NCBI RefSeq assembly: GCF_024198235.1
Contig: NZ_JAKCFB010000028.1
Location: 59,209-123,208, forward strand
Direction of reading: 5' to 3'
Source of the DNA: Myxococcus dinghuensis
GTDB taxonomy: Bacteria; Myxococcota; Myxococcia; Myxococcales; Myxococcaceae
Length of the DNA stretch: 64,000 nucleotides
The notes below the pieces were generated by a model. That model saw nothing but the letters and a program-made list of their open reading frames with translations, did not search any database and was not told where the DNA came from. This document shows, piece after piece, positions 32,935 to 41,768 of the stretch. Position 1 is the stretch's first letter; each line of letters begins with the position of its first letter. Made by a program: the position numbers and the translations under genes.

Positions 32935-35112
32935 CTACGGCGTGGGGGGCGTCTCCGGTGTATCGGCGGTCTTCGACTCGGGGGGCGCGGGGGGACGGTC
33001 GAAGTCCATGGCGTCCCGCGGCGCGAACTCCTCGAAGCGGTCCTTGCGCTTGTCGAGGTCGGCGGCCTTGCGGATGAGCTGGCCCAGCTCCTGGACGTCC
33101 TCGCGCTTCGCGAGCGGCGCGCCCACGCCGTCCCAGAGTTCGGCCAGGGCTTCGTAGGTGAGCGGACGCGTCCAGTACGAGCCGCGGAGCTTCTCCGCGA
33201 AGGCCGCCGCCACATAGGCCAGGCGCGTGGCGGGTGCTGCCTTCGCGAAGCTGGGGCGCAGCGAGGTGAGCGGCAGTGGCAGCTCCAGCTCCTTCGAGTC
33301 GCCCCCCTCGGGCGCCTTGTAGCGGATGCGCAGCGTGCCGACGCGCTCCGCCGACGGGCGCAGCTTCACCTCGTAGAGCGCGGTGACGGCGTGGCCCGCG
33401 CCCACCTCACCCGCGTCCACCGCGTCGTCGCGGAACTGCTCCTTCGTCAGCATCCGGTTCTCGTAGCCGAGCAGGCGGTAGAGCGAGACGGACTTCTCGT
33501 CGAACTCCACCTGGAGCTTCACGTCCTTGGCGACCACCTGGAGCGTCCCGCCGAGGTTCTCCACGAAGATGCGCTGGGCCTCCTTGAGTCGGTCGACATA
33601 GGCGTATTGGCCCTCGCCCACCTGCGCGAGCCGCTCCATCAGCACGTCGTTGTAGTTGCCCATGCCGAAGCCGACGGTGGACAGGGTGATGCCTCGGGAC
33701 GCGTGCTCCTTCACACGGGCCCAGATGCCGTCCGCGCTGGTGACGCCGTTGTTGGCCACGCCGTCCGAGCAGAGGATGACGCGGTTGATGCCGCCCGGAA
33801 TCAGGTGCTTCGCGGCGATGCGGTAACCCAGCTCCATGCCGGCCTGCGCGTTGGTGGACCCATCGACCTCGAGCCCATCGATGGCGGACAGGAGGCGGGA
33901 CTTGTCCGCGATGCTCGTGGGCGGGAGCACCTGTCGGGCGTCGGTGCCGTAGTCGACGAGGGAGACGCGGTCTCTTTCATCCAGCGCATCCACCAGCAGC
34001 CGCAGCGCGCGCTTCACCAACCCGAGCCGCGACTCACCTCCCATGGAGCCGGAGGTGTCGATGACGAAGACGAGGTGGCTTGGCTTTCGTCGGGACTGAG
34101 CCACCTCCTGCGTCTTCATGCCGATGCGCAGCACCTGGTAGCCCTTGCGGACCGGAGACGGGAAGCCCTCGACGTGGAGCCCGAAGGGCGCGTTGCCTGG
34201 GTGCGTGTAGCCGTAGTCGAACGTGTTGACGAACTCCTCCACGCGCACGGCGGCCTCGTCCGGCAACGCCGAGCGTTCCAGGTAGGCACGCGTCATGGCG
34301 TACGAGGCGGTGTCGGTGTCGACGGAGAAGGTGGAGAAGGGCTCTTCCTCGGTGTTCACCGTGGGGTTCACGCCGTAGCCCTTGAAGTACATGTCGAAGA
34401 AGCGGGCCCCGTTGATGGGCATGAGCCGTGGCGGAGGCGGTGAGTACGAAGGCACGGACACGGGTTGGGGCCACGGGGCCGGAGACATGGGCTGCATCGG
34501 TGGAACGCTGGAGTAGATGCCGTGGACGCGGGCGGCCTGCTCCAGGGATGGTGATGCCGAGGCGAACGAGAGGCCGTCCACCACGTAGCCGTTCTCCGGC
34601 GAGGTCGACCCGCTCGTGGCCGCACCGGACGCATTGCCCACGGAGCCAGGCGAGGAGGCGCTGGAACGGGACACCGCGATGCGCTTGACGAACTCCTGGT
34701 CCACGGTGACACCCGTGGCCGTCGAACTCGCGTGGAGCTCCGGTGTCGTGCCGAAAGGCGCCGCCACCTCGCCGAGCATTCCCTCGGGAATCAGCTCCAC
34801 GTCGACGCGGCGGGTGCGGTTCAGGCGCAGTTGGATGTCGGAGCGACCGTAGGGCTTGTACTGCTCCTTCTCGAACCGCAGCGTGTAGACCCCGGGTGGG
34901 AGCCGGGGGATGCGGTAGTTGCCCTGTGCGTCCGTCACCACGGTCTGCTCACCCTCGAGGTTGGGCGAGGTCGCGGTGATGACGACGTCCGGGACGGGAT
35001 GACGGCTCACGGCATTGATGACGGTGCCGACGAAGGTGCTGCTCTGGGCAAGTGCTCGTGGGGCCGACAGGGCCAGCACGGCGCACAGGATGCGAGGAAG
35101 GGTGGGGGGCAT
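32935..35112 (-). CDS. secreted VWA protein with a carboxypeptidase-regulatory N-domain (YfbK-like)
   Basis: This 725-residue protein has a signal peptide (RILCAVLALSAPRALAQ). A CarboxypepD_reg domain spans about residues 25-105, then the motif TGVTVDQEFVKRIAVSRS, which equals the C-terminal tail of the short paralogues, then a low-complexity linker. The second half is YfbK-type: TFSVDTDTASYAMTRAYLE, a VWA domain from about 347 with the MIDAS motif Asp352-x-Ser354-x-Ser356 (VIDTSGSMGG), STNAQAG and CSDGVANNG, and a C-terminal DUF3520-like part (VSLYRLLGYENRML) ending in a Pro-rich tail. VWA domains bind protein partners through a metal ion. GGAGGT precedes ATG 35112. It is likely a surface or periplasmic adhesive protein. 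Confidence 0.8.
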   Translation of the reverse strand: MPPTLPRILCAVLALSAPRALAQSSTFVGTVINAVSRHPVPDVVITATSPNLEGEQTVVTDAQGNYRIPRLPPGVYTLRFEKEQYKPYGRSDIQLRLNRTRRVDVELIPEGMLGEVAAPFGTTPELHASSTATGVTVDQEFVKRIAVSRSSASSPGSVGNASGAATSGSTSPENGYVVDGLSFASASPSLEQAARVHGIYSSVPPMQPMSPAPWPQPVSVPSYSPPPPRLMPINGARFFDMYFKGYGVNPTVNTEEEPFSTFSVDTDTASYAMTRAYLERSALPDEAAVRVEEFVNTFDYGYTHPGNAPFGLHVEGFPSPVRKGYQVLRIGMKTQEVAQSRRKPSHLVFVIDTSGSMGGESRLGLVKRALRLLVDALDERDRVSLVDYGTDARQVLPPTSIADKSRLLSAIDGLEVDGSTNAQAGMELGYRIAAKHLIPGGINRVILCSDGVANNGVTSADGIWARVKEHASRGITLSTVGFGMGNYNDVLMERLAQVGEGQYAYVDRLKEAQRIFVENLGGTLQVVAKDVKLQVEFDEKSVSLYRLLGYENRMLTKEQFRDDAVDAGEVGAGHAVTALYEVKLRPSAERVGTLRIRYKAPEGGDSKELELPLPLTSLRPSFAKAAPATRLAYVAAAFAEKLRGSYWTRPLTYEALAELWDGVGAPLAKREDVQELGQLIRKAADLDKRKDRFEEFAPRDAMDFDRPPAPPESKTADTPETPPTP

Positions 35113-35134
35113 GACGGCGACCTCCGTGTGAGGA

Positions 35135-35210
35135 GAGGACGCCATCCTCTGGAAGTCCCGCCGCGCGAATCGCACGCGTGCTTCCGGACTCCGTCATCGT
35201 TTCAGCACGC
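35135..35210 (-). promoter_or_regulatory. shared upstream element, copy B
   Basis: This is the counterpart of the element at 31015-31094, placed just upstream of the VWA gene. Both contain GACGCCATCCTC, a TGGA-GTCC block, CACGCG and TCATCG-TTTC-GCA in order. It may hold the promoter of the VWA gene. Confidence 0.4.
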
Positions 35211-35303
35211 CACTGATGCGGTGACGGCAACTCCCGCTCGATGCCCATGGCGACGACGAACCGCGCCCCGCGTGATGCGGGGCGCGCTCGACGAACACGG
35301 GGT

Positions 35304-35808
35304 TCAGCCTTCTTCCCAGCCCAGCTCCTTCAGTCGCTCCAGCGCCGCCTTGAAGCGGAGGGCGGACGGCTCTCCATCCTCGAGCCAGTAGCTGTAGTTC
35401 GCGGTGAGGATGAGAGTGAGTGCCTGCCAGCGCTGCAAGAGGTGGACGGCCAATGGAGGCTGGTCGAAGGCAGGGTCGCGAGGGCCACTGAGCCAGGTGC
35501 CTTGCTCGTCGCGCTCCAGGGGCATCGAAGCGAAGCTCCCGCCACTCAGGCTTCCAGTCAGGCTTCTCGCAACCACAGCACGCGAGCGCACCGGAGAGCC
35601 AGTCCTCGGTGCCCTCCGGGGCGACACACGTCAAGACGGTCTCGGCGGAGAGTGGCTCCCATCCCGCGCGCAGCACGTCGATGGCATCCAGGGCCGTCGC
35701 GAAGCCGGTGACATCGGCTGCGGCCACGACGTTCCGGAGACGGAGGGAGTGGCCGGGAAACTTGAACACGAATCCGTCGAGCTCCAGGGGCCGTGTTTCC
35801 GCTGGCAC
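35304..35808 (-). pseudogene. hypothetical protein split by a frameshift
   Basis: The frame from GTG 35808 encodes a soluble protein (PLELDGFVFKFPGHSLRL, DAIDVLRAGWEPLSAETVLT) up to PEWRELRFDAP near 35522. From there the good coding signal continues in the next frame, PLERDEQGTWLSGPRDPAF then LLQRWQALTLILTANYSYWL, ending at 35304. Joined, it gives about 168 residues with a coherent composition. Either a real small indel or a sequence error at 35515-35530 broke it; an overlapping second gene starting at an ATG there is the alternative. It is third in the leftward set after the DUF4157 gene. Family unknown; an immunity role is possible from position. Confidence 0.45.
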
Positions 35809-35823
35809 GTGCGCCGACTCGTT

Positions 35824-36270
35824 TCAGGAGAGCAGGTGCTTGATGAGTGGGCGGACGCGCTCCAGCTCCTCCCCAGGATGCGTCTCCACCCACCAGTCGA
35901 GGTGGCGAGAGATGAAGTGCGCATCGCGCACCACCTCCGGAGTCAAGGCAACCGTCTCCGCCGAGATGAATCGATAGTGCTCCGAGTCCACGTATCGGAA
36001 GACGATGCGCGCCCACTGAGCCCAGTGACATACCCGGCAACCCCACTGTTCGAGCGCGCGAACGTCCTCTGTTCCGACGGGGGCTCGAAGCTTGAGATAT
36101 GCGTCGTCGAACTCCTGGAGTCCTACTTCCAGGAGCTCTCCCGGCCGGACGCTGATGCTCTCCGGGTCGCGATGGAGATCCGAGGTATGCAGTCGCGTCT
36201 CCTGCTCGCCTGCATGCGCGCCACAATGCAGGCAGGTCAACGGGGCCAGGAACCAGACGATGTGGGCCAT
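35824..36270 (-). CDS. hypothetical protein, possible immunity gene of the DUF4157 operon
   Basis: This 148-residue protein has a hydrophobic first 20 residues (MAHIVWFLAPLTCLHCGAHA) that could be a weak signal or anchor and contain a CxxC pair. The body is acidic and Trp-rich (LKLRAPVGTEDVRALEQWG, CHWAQWARIVFRYVD, HLDWWVETHPGEELE). The AGGAG site for ATG 36270 overlaps the TAG stop of the DUF4157 gene, so translation is probably coupled. Genes in this position after polymorphic effectors are often immunity proteins. No family is recognised. Confidence 0.6.
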   Translation of the reverse strand: MAHIVWFLAPLTCLHCGAHAGEQETRLHTSDLHRDPESISVRPGELLEVGLQEFDDAYLKLRAPVGTEDVRALEQWGCRVCHWAQWARIVFRYVDSEHYRFISAETVALTPEVVRDAHFISRHLDWWVETHPGEELERVRPLIKHLLS

Positions 36271-36279
36271 CACGGACTC

Positions 36280-39200
36280 CTAGTTGGCAGGCACAGGGGG
36301 ACGCCCTGTTGGAGGGCCGAAGACGACCTTCAAGCTCCGGCCCTGGACTTGGATGACAAAGTAGCCCTCGGGGTAGCGTTGGACCAACTGGTCCGCGAAC
36401 TCGGCGCCGGAGCGGGGGGAGAACGTCCTGGGAGACACTCCGAATTGCCGAGCCAGGGGTACGGCGAGATCCTCGTCCACGGAGATGATGGTCGGCATCG
36501 CGCCGGGTGTGGTGTCGGCGAACAACGCGTCCGCGATGATCGCGCGGTCCACGCCGCCCTTTCCTTTTCCTATCTTCGCGGTGATCAGGTCTTCGAGGGC
36601 CGCGAGATAACGGGGGTTGGCGCGATCAGGCGTGATTCCTTGGATGCTCGAGAGAGAGGGCGACGGGCGACCGGACAGTGTCTGGCCACCGACGGCCTCT
36701 GCTCCCGCCAGGGGTGAGAGGCGGAGGTCCGCGGCGGGCCCGACGATGTATTCGAGGGTTGGCGCCGCGCCGCCCGGAGGGTCGACATAAGGCCCGAGAC
36801 CCCGAGAGGTCCGGAGGGCGTTGATGGCGTCCCGATAGTTGGCGTCCAGGTCCGCGAATCGGAGGATGGGTGTCCCCGTCTTCGAGTTCAAGCGCGTCAA
36901 CAAGCTGTCGATGGCGATGCGCGCGTTGCTGTCCAGGATGGTCGTGTCGGCGGTCACCGGCGCGCCCGGTAGGAGCGCCTCTGCTGGCTCGAGGCCATCC
37001 GCGACTCGCGCCAGGCGTGCGAGTCGACCGGTGGAGGCCCCCGCCGAGTCGAGCAAGTCCTCCGCCATGCGCACCGGGACCCGCTGGAGCAAGGCGCGCA
37101 GGTGGGACCCACGCATCGCCCCCGCGCTTCCCTGGCCGAGTGCGGTGTTCACTCGCCCGATGCCGATGGTCGCAATCACGTCGCGCGCCTCGGTTGCGGA
37201 GATGTCCAGGATGGCCGTACGCGCCGCCACGGAGAGCTGACGCAGCAACGCCTCGGCTTCCGTCGCAGGAAGTTGCATCGCCCAGACCAACTGGGGCCGC
37301 GTCACCGCCTCGTCGAGCCGTGCCAGGACCTCGATTCCTCGTGGCCCGACATGCGCCGCGGTGTCCACGAGTTCCCGCGCGGAGTACCGGAAGAGCAGTC
37401 GCCGCAGGGCATCTTCGGAGACTCGGGAGAGGAGCTGGATCTCCGTGGCGGACAGCCCCTCCGCGAGCAGCATCTCGAGGCCCTCACGCTCCCACACCCG
37501 GAGGGCATGTTGCGCGGCCGAGGCGCTCACACCCCCAGCCTCGAGTCGGGCGAGCAGCGCGCCCTCCGCCCCCGCCGCGCGCAGCCCCGCGAGGCCGGGC
37601 GCCACACCGCGGCCCAGGAGATAGCCGCGTGACATCCCCCAGCCGAACGCACCCCGCATGCTCTGGAGCGGCGAGCGGATGACGCCCGGCAGTGCCCGAG
37701 CGGCCGCCACCGCCTGCGCCGGCATGTTGCGGATCCCCGCGCCGATGCTCCGGACGCCACGCCCCATCACCCCGGGCACCTGCGGCAGGCCCCGACGGAT
37801 GGCCGCGCCCATCCTCGCGAAGTTGCCTCCCCGCCCGATACTCCGCCCCGCGCTCCGGATCGCCGTCCCGAAGCGCGTGGTCAGCCCGCCTCCCCAGCGC
37901 GCGCCTCCACCGGCGCGGAGGATGCTCCGCTGCATCCCTCGGCCGCCGACCTGGGCCAGCTTCGCCATGCCCATCTGCAGCACGACGTTGCCCGCGGCCG
38001 AGACGTCGCTGGAGATGCGGTCCGAAGACTGTTGTAGCTCGGTGGCGTTCCGTGCGACGCCCGCCTCGTACAGGTTCTTGAGGAAGCAGAGGAACTGCAG
38101 GAGCAGCGCCCACTTGCCGACGGCGATGGTCCAGCCCCCCGTCGTCACCATGACGCTGCCGCAGAAGGCGACCACTGGGCCCAGCGCGGGCCCCAGGAAC
38201 CCGAAGCTGACCAGGATGAGCGCCGTGCACAGCGCGGCGATGACGGCCGCCAGCGCGGTGATGGAGCCCAGGATGATGGTGAGGCCCGTCGCGATGTCGG
38301 CCGCGGTCTTGAGCAGGTTGCCGATGGGGTCGCGCTTCCAGGCCTGGATGTTCACCAGGTTCGCCGCCCCCGAGGCGATCATCCCGAAGCCCGACACCAC
38401 CCCCAGCAGCGGCGTCACCGGGTTCACCAGCCCGAGCGCCAGCGTGCCCCAGCCCGGCCAGCGGATGCCGGAGAGCCCCGACCACAGGTGCCGCCCGGCC
38501 ATCCGCAGGGCGATGCGCCTGCGCTCCCAGGACGTGGTCTGCTCGAACGGCTTGCCCGCCATCTCCTGGATTTCGAGCACCTCCGTCCTGTGCCGCTCCT
38601 GCTCCCGTGCCTCGTGCTCCTCGTGGCCCTCCCGCTGCTCGCCCTCGCCCGGCGCCGAGCCGCCGAGCACCTGCGGGATGTGACCCGCGATGGCCCCCGC
38701 CGGGTCGACGTCCCACCGGTCCTCGTAGCCCGCCTGGGGCTGTCGCTGGACCACCGTCTCCGCGCCCTCTCCGCCGGGCGGTTGCGGCGCGACGGGTTGC
38801 AACGCTCCTCCCTGCGCCGCGGTGTCCTGTGCCTGCCGCGCCGCCGCCTGCGCCTCTCCTCCCTGCGCCTCCTCCCCCTGGGCCGGCTCGCGAGCCCCCG
38901 CTGCGGCCCGTCCTCCGCCCGCGCCGGGCGGCGCCTCGCCCTCTTCGGCCGTCGCGGGCACGGGCGACGCGGGCGGCGCCGTGACGACGCGAGGCGCCTC
39001 GATGCCCTCCGCCTCGCGCATGGCCCGCTCGAGGGGTGTCTCCTCCGGGATGGCCGCCGCGTTCTCGCGGTGGGTGTCCTGCTCGGCGCGCAGGCGCTCC
39101 TCGACGGCGACGGACGTCTCGACGACGGAGCGCCCCTCGGCCTCGGTCTCGTCCGCCTGGGCGACCATCTCCGCGGGCCGGCTGGCGAGTGCCTCGACCT

Positions 39201-40932
39201 GGGCGCGGGCCCCGTCGGTCTGCTCGCGCATCTGCCCCAGCTTCTCGTCCGTGCGCTGGAGGACGCTGGTGCTCTCGGTGAGCTTCGCTTCGGCCTGGGT
39301 GTTGAGGCCCGTGGCCTGCGCGGCGTCGGCGGACAGCCCGCGCGCCCGCTCCTGGCTGCCGGAGAAGGCGCGGTCCAGGTTGTTGACGTCTCCGCCGGCC
39401 CGGTCGATTTCGCCGCGCTGCTCGCCGGACTTCTCGGCGGCCTCGGAGTCGTCCGGCGTGTTGGCCTCGCTCTCGGCCGACAGCTCGGAGGACTCCTGCG
39501 CCATCCCCTCGGAGTCCTCGCGGCCCGCGTCCGCCTTGCCCTGGTGCTGGGGCGCCTGCTCCGCCACCCACGCGGTCTTCTGGCGCGACACGCCCAGCGC
39601 GGTGCGTCCCTGCTCCAGCACGCCGCGCCGGTACGCGGCGTGGCCCTGCGACGTCGCGACGCCGAGGTCCGACTGCGCCACCCCCTTGCGGACCAGGTTG
39701 AGGTTGCCCTCGAGGATGCGCGCGTTGGCGCGCTCGGTGGATGCGACCTCCTGCAGGCTCGTGCCCTCGTCGCGCATGCCCTGGGTGGCTTCGGCGATCT
39801 CCGTGATGGCCGCGTCCACGTTGTCCACCGGCGTCAGCGGCTTGCCGCCCGCGTCGACGGGCGTCACCTGGGGAACGGGTGAGACCGCGTCGGGGACGGT
39901 GACCTGCGGCGCCGCCGCCGCGGTGGCGAAGGCGTCCTGCGCCGCGGACTGCTCCGCGTCTCCCACCGCGGCCTCGCCGCCGCCCGCCTCGCCGCCTTCG
40001 CGCTTGCCGTCCTTGCCTTCACCCTCGGCCTGGGCTGGTGCGTCGACCGTCTGCTCCGCCTCGCCCGCGGCGGCCTGCACCCCCGGGCGCTCCTGCGCGG
40101 CCCTGTCCACGTCCGGGCGCGCCTGCGGCTGGAGCACGCGGCCCTTGGAGGAGACGTCACCCCGGTCGATGTCGGGCCGCTCCGACGGGACGTCCTCGTC
40201 GCCCAGCTCCTCGTCGATGCGCGCCTGCATCCGGGCGGCGGGCCCCGCGCCATCCCCGGGTTGGCGGTAGTCAGCCGGCTTGCGCTGCACCGTGGGCGCG
40301 TCGCCCTCGGTCTGCTGGACGACGTGGGTCATCTCGTGGGCGAGCAGCTCCACGTCCTCGGGGCTCTCGCCCCGGCCGAGGAAGACGTGCTCCTTGTGGG
40401 TGAAGGCGCGGGCCCGGATGCTCTCGGCGGCGTCGCGGTCGTCCGATGCCTGATGGACGCGCACGTCGGCGAGGTCGCGCCCGAGGACTGGCTCGACGCG
40501 CTCGCGGACCCGGGAACTCAGCGGCTCGCCAGAGGTGCCCGTGAGGCGGTTGGGGGTCGCGGACGCGCGGGGAGGCGCCGTGGATGGCTGGGCGCTGGAG
40601 GGTGGCGCGGACGCGGTGCGCGCCACCTGGTCCGCCTGCTCCTCCAAGGTGCTCTTCGCGGGCGCGACCGCCAGCTTGGCCTGCACCGGTGGCACCGCGC
40701 CGGGTCCCATCGCCCCGCGCAGGTACAGGGGGAGGACGTCCGGAGCCTTCTCGTCGGTGGCGGCCTCCGGGGCCGAGGGCCCGGCGGGCGCTGGCGTCGT
40801 GGCCCCCTGGAGCCCGCGCAGGTAGCGCGGCACGCCTGTGTCCGTGGCGCCGACCTCCGGTTGCGCCCGGGGCGCCCTGTCGGTCCGTGGCGCCGGCTTC
40901 ACCTCTGGCTTCTTGGCGCGAGCGAAGTCCAC
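36280..40932 (-). CDS. large DUF4157 (eCIS core) protein with membrane segments and a putative PIN-like C-terminus
   Basis: This 1550-residue protein starts at GTG 40932 (AGGGGG seven bases before). Residues 1-130 are Pro/Ala-rich with two LYLRG-type repeats. The DUF4157/eCIS-core domain covers about 135-215 and carries the zinc-protease motif His199-Glu-Met-Thr-His203 in LLAHEMTHVVQQTEGD. A long polar helical region, probably coiled coil, covers about 375-620, then a Gln/Ala/Gly-rich linker. Hydrophobic helices lie at about 825-850 and 880-965. An Ala/Arg-rich helical part follows. The last 220 residues look like a separate domain: Asp1334 in TTILDSNARIAID, Asp1462 and Asp1468 in DRAIIADALFAD, and Asp1486/Asp1488 in IISVDEDLAV. 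That acidic order suits a PIN-like ribonuclease. DUF4157 marks cargo of extracellular contractile injection systems; none is in the window. Confidence 0.75.
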   Translation of the reverse strand: MDFARAKKPEVKPAPRTDRAPRAQPEVGATDTGVPRYLRGLQGATTPAPAGPSAPEAATDEKAPDVLPLYLRGAMGPGAVPPVQAKLAVAPAKSTLEEQADQVARTASAPPSSAQPSTAPPRASATPNRLTGTSGEPLSSRVRERVEPVLGRDLADVRVHQASDDRDAAESIRARAFTHKEHVFLGRGESPEDVELLAHEMTHVVQQTEGDAPTVQRKPADYRQPGDGAGPAARMQARIDEELGDEDVPSERPDIDRGDVSSKGRVLQPQARPDVDRAAQERPGVQAAAGEAEQTVDAPAQAEGEGKDGKREGGEAGGGEAAVGDAEQSAAQDAFATAAAAPQVTVPDAVSPVPQVTPVDAGGKPLTPVDNVDAAITEIAEATQGMRDEGTSLQEVASTERANARILEGNLNLVRKGVAQSDLGVATSQGHAAYRRGVLEQGRTALGVSRQKTAWVAEQAPQHQGKADAGREDSEGMAQESSELSAESEANTPDDSEAAEKSGEQRGEIDRAGGDVNNLDRAFSGSQERARGLSADAAQATGLNTQAEAKLTESTSVLQRTDEKLGQMREQTDGARAQVEALASRPAEMVAQADETEAEGRSVVETSVAVEERLRAEQDTHRENAAAIPEETPLERAMREAEGIEAPRVVTAPPASPVPATAEEGEAPPGAGGGRAAAGAREPAQGEEAQGGEAQAAARQAQDTAAQGGALQPVAPQPPGGEGAETVVQRQPQAGYEDRWDVDPAGAIAGHIPQVLGGSAPGEGEQREGHEEHEAREQERHRTEVLEIQEMAGKPFEQTTSWERRRIALRMAGRHLWSGLSGIRWPGWGTLALGLVNPVTPLLGVVSGFGMIASGAANLVNIQAWKRDPIGNLLKTAADIATGLTIILGSITALAAVIAALCTALILVSFGFLGPALGPVVAFCGSVMVTTGGWTIAVGKWALLLQFLCFLKNLYEAGVARNATELQQSSDRISSDVSAAGNVVLQMGMAKLAQVGGRGMQRSILRAGGGARWGGGLTTRFGTAIRSAGRSIGRGGNFARMGAAIRRGLPQVPGVMGRGVRSIGAGIRNMPAQAVAAARALPGVIRSPLQSMRGAFGWGMSRGYLLGRGVAPGLAGLRAAGAEGALLARLEAGGVSASAAQHALRVWEREGLEMLLAEGLSATEIQLLSRVSEDALRRLLFRYSARELVDTAAHVGPRGIEVLARLDEAVTRPQLVWAMQLPATEAEALLRQLSVAARTAILDISATEARDVIATIGIGRVNTALGQGSAGAMRGSHLRALLQRVPVRMAEDLLDSAGASTGRLARLARVADGLEPAEALLPGAPVTADTTILDSNARIAIDSLLTRLNSKTGTPILRFADLDANYRDAINALRTSRGLGPYVDPPGGAAPTLEYIVGPAADLRLSPLAGAEAVGGQTLSGRPSPSLSSIQGITPDRANPRYLAALEDLITAKIGKGKGGVDRAIIADALFADTTPGAMPTIISVDEDLAVPLARQFGVSPRTFSPRSGAEFADQLVQRYPEGYFVIQVQGRSLKVVFGPPTGRPPVPAN

Positions 40933-41091
40933 GGCAGTCCCCCTGCTGCGTGTCGCGTTGTCACCACGGCCTTCTGGAGTCAGGAGACGCCCAAACCTCC
41001 AGTCGCGTCAATCCCACACATCAAGTGCGTGTCGGAGGGGCCTCCGGCGAACCCGTCCAGGTCCGTGACGGGGGGCGGGCCTCCATCCCGT

Positions 41092-41119
41092 CTCCCGGGC
41101 AGGGAGCCCTACCCGGGAG
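41092..41119. other. long hairpin between two leftward genes
   Basis: CTCCCGGG (41092-41099) pairs with CCCGGGAG (41112-41119), and inside it AGGG pairs with CCCT around a two-base loop, with one mismatch between the stems. It is downstream of the gene at 41188-41640 and upstream of the DUF4157 gene. It could end the former's transcript; no T-run follows. The rest of the 255-bp gap shows no gene. Confidence 0.4.
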
Positions 41120-41187
41120 GATGGGTCGATGCGTGGGGCGTGACGGGGTGGATGTCCTCTCCGCGGAGGGCTTCGCGGCGAGCGCCG

Positions 41188-41640
41188 CTACCGGACCGCG
41201 ATGCGCCGGAAGAAGTCCGGGCCCACATGGAGGCCCGTGGCGGTGGACATCGTGTCGAGGCCCTCGGTCGAGAGGTCGAGCCAGGTGCACGCATACTCGG
41301 GAGGCAGCACCATGTCCGCGCGAGTGGTCCGCCCGAGTTGGACTCGGACCCCTGCGCGAACCGGGACCCAATCCCAGAAGCCCTCCTTCTCGAAGTGCAC
41401 GGTGTACAGGCCGGGCGCCAGGCGCGGGACATGGAAGTGACCGTTCGCGTCCGTCCAGACGCGCAGCTCCCCCGAGAGTTCCTGCGAGACGATGCGGACG
41501 GCCACGTCCGCGAGCGGCCTGTCGGCGCGCTCCACGGTGACGGTGCCCATCAGGCCGCCGCCGTCCGAGGACTGCGCTCCCGCGCCGGACGCCACCAACC
41601 CACAGGCCAGCAACATCCCTCCAGGAATGCGTGTCTTCAC
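41188..41640 (-). CDS. secreted carboxypeptidase-regulatory-domain protein (paralogue 5)
   Basis: This 150-residue protein has a signal peptide (KTRIPGGMLLACGLVASGAG), a CarboxypepD_reg-like sandwich (GTVTVERADRPLADVAVRI, DANGHFHVPRLAPGLYTVHF) and the tail TGLHVGPDFFRRIAVR at the stop. GGAGGTGG fits GTG 41640; GTG 41649 is too close to that site. It lies 10 kb from the other short paralogues, on the far side of the DUF4157 operon, yet has the same tail. Its upstream region shares the GTGATGGAAC-type start of their leaders. Confidence 0.7.
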   Translation of the reverse strand: MKTRIPGGMLLACGLVASGAGAQSSDGGGLMGTVTVERADRPLADVAVRIVSQELSGELRVWTDANGHFHVPRLAPGLYTVHFEKEGFWDWVPVRAGVRVQLGRTTRADMVLPPEYACTWLDLSTEGLDTMSTATGLHVGPDFFRRIAVR

Positions 41641-41768
41641 GAGGTCCACCTCCGTCCGAGCCGAGATGCCCAGCCTCGGAGGCGCGACCCGCCGCGAGCC
41701 TCACCCGCGGCTCGCGGTTCCGTCACCGTTCCATCACGACCGGGCGCCGCATCAGGGCGCCCCGCACG

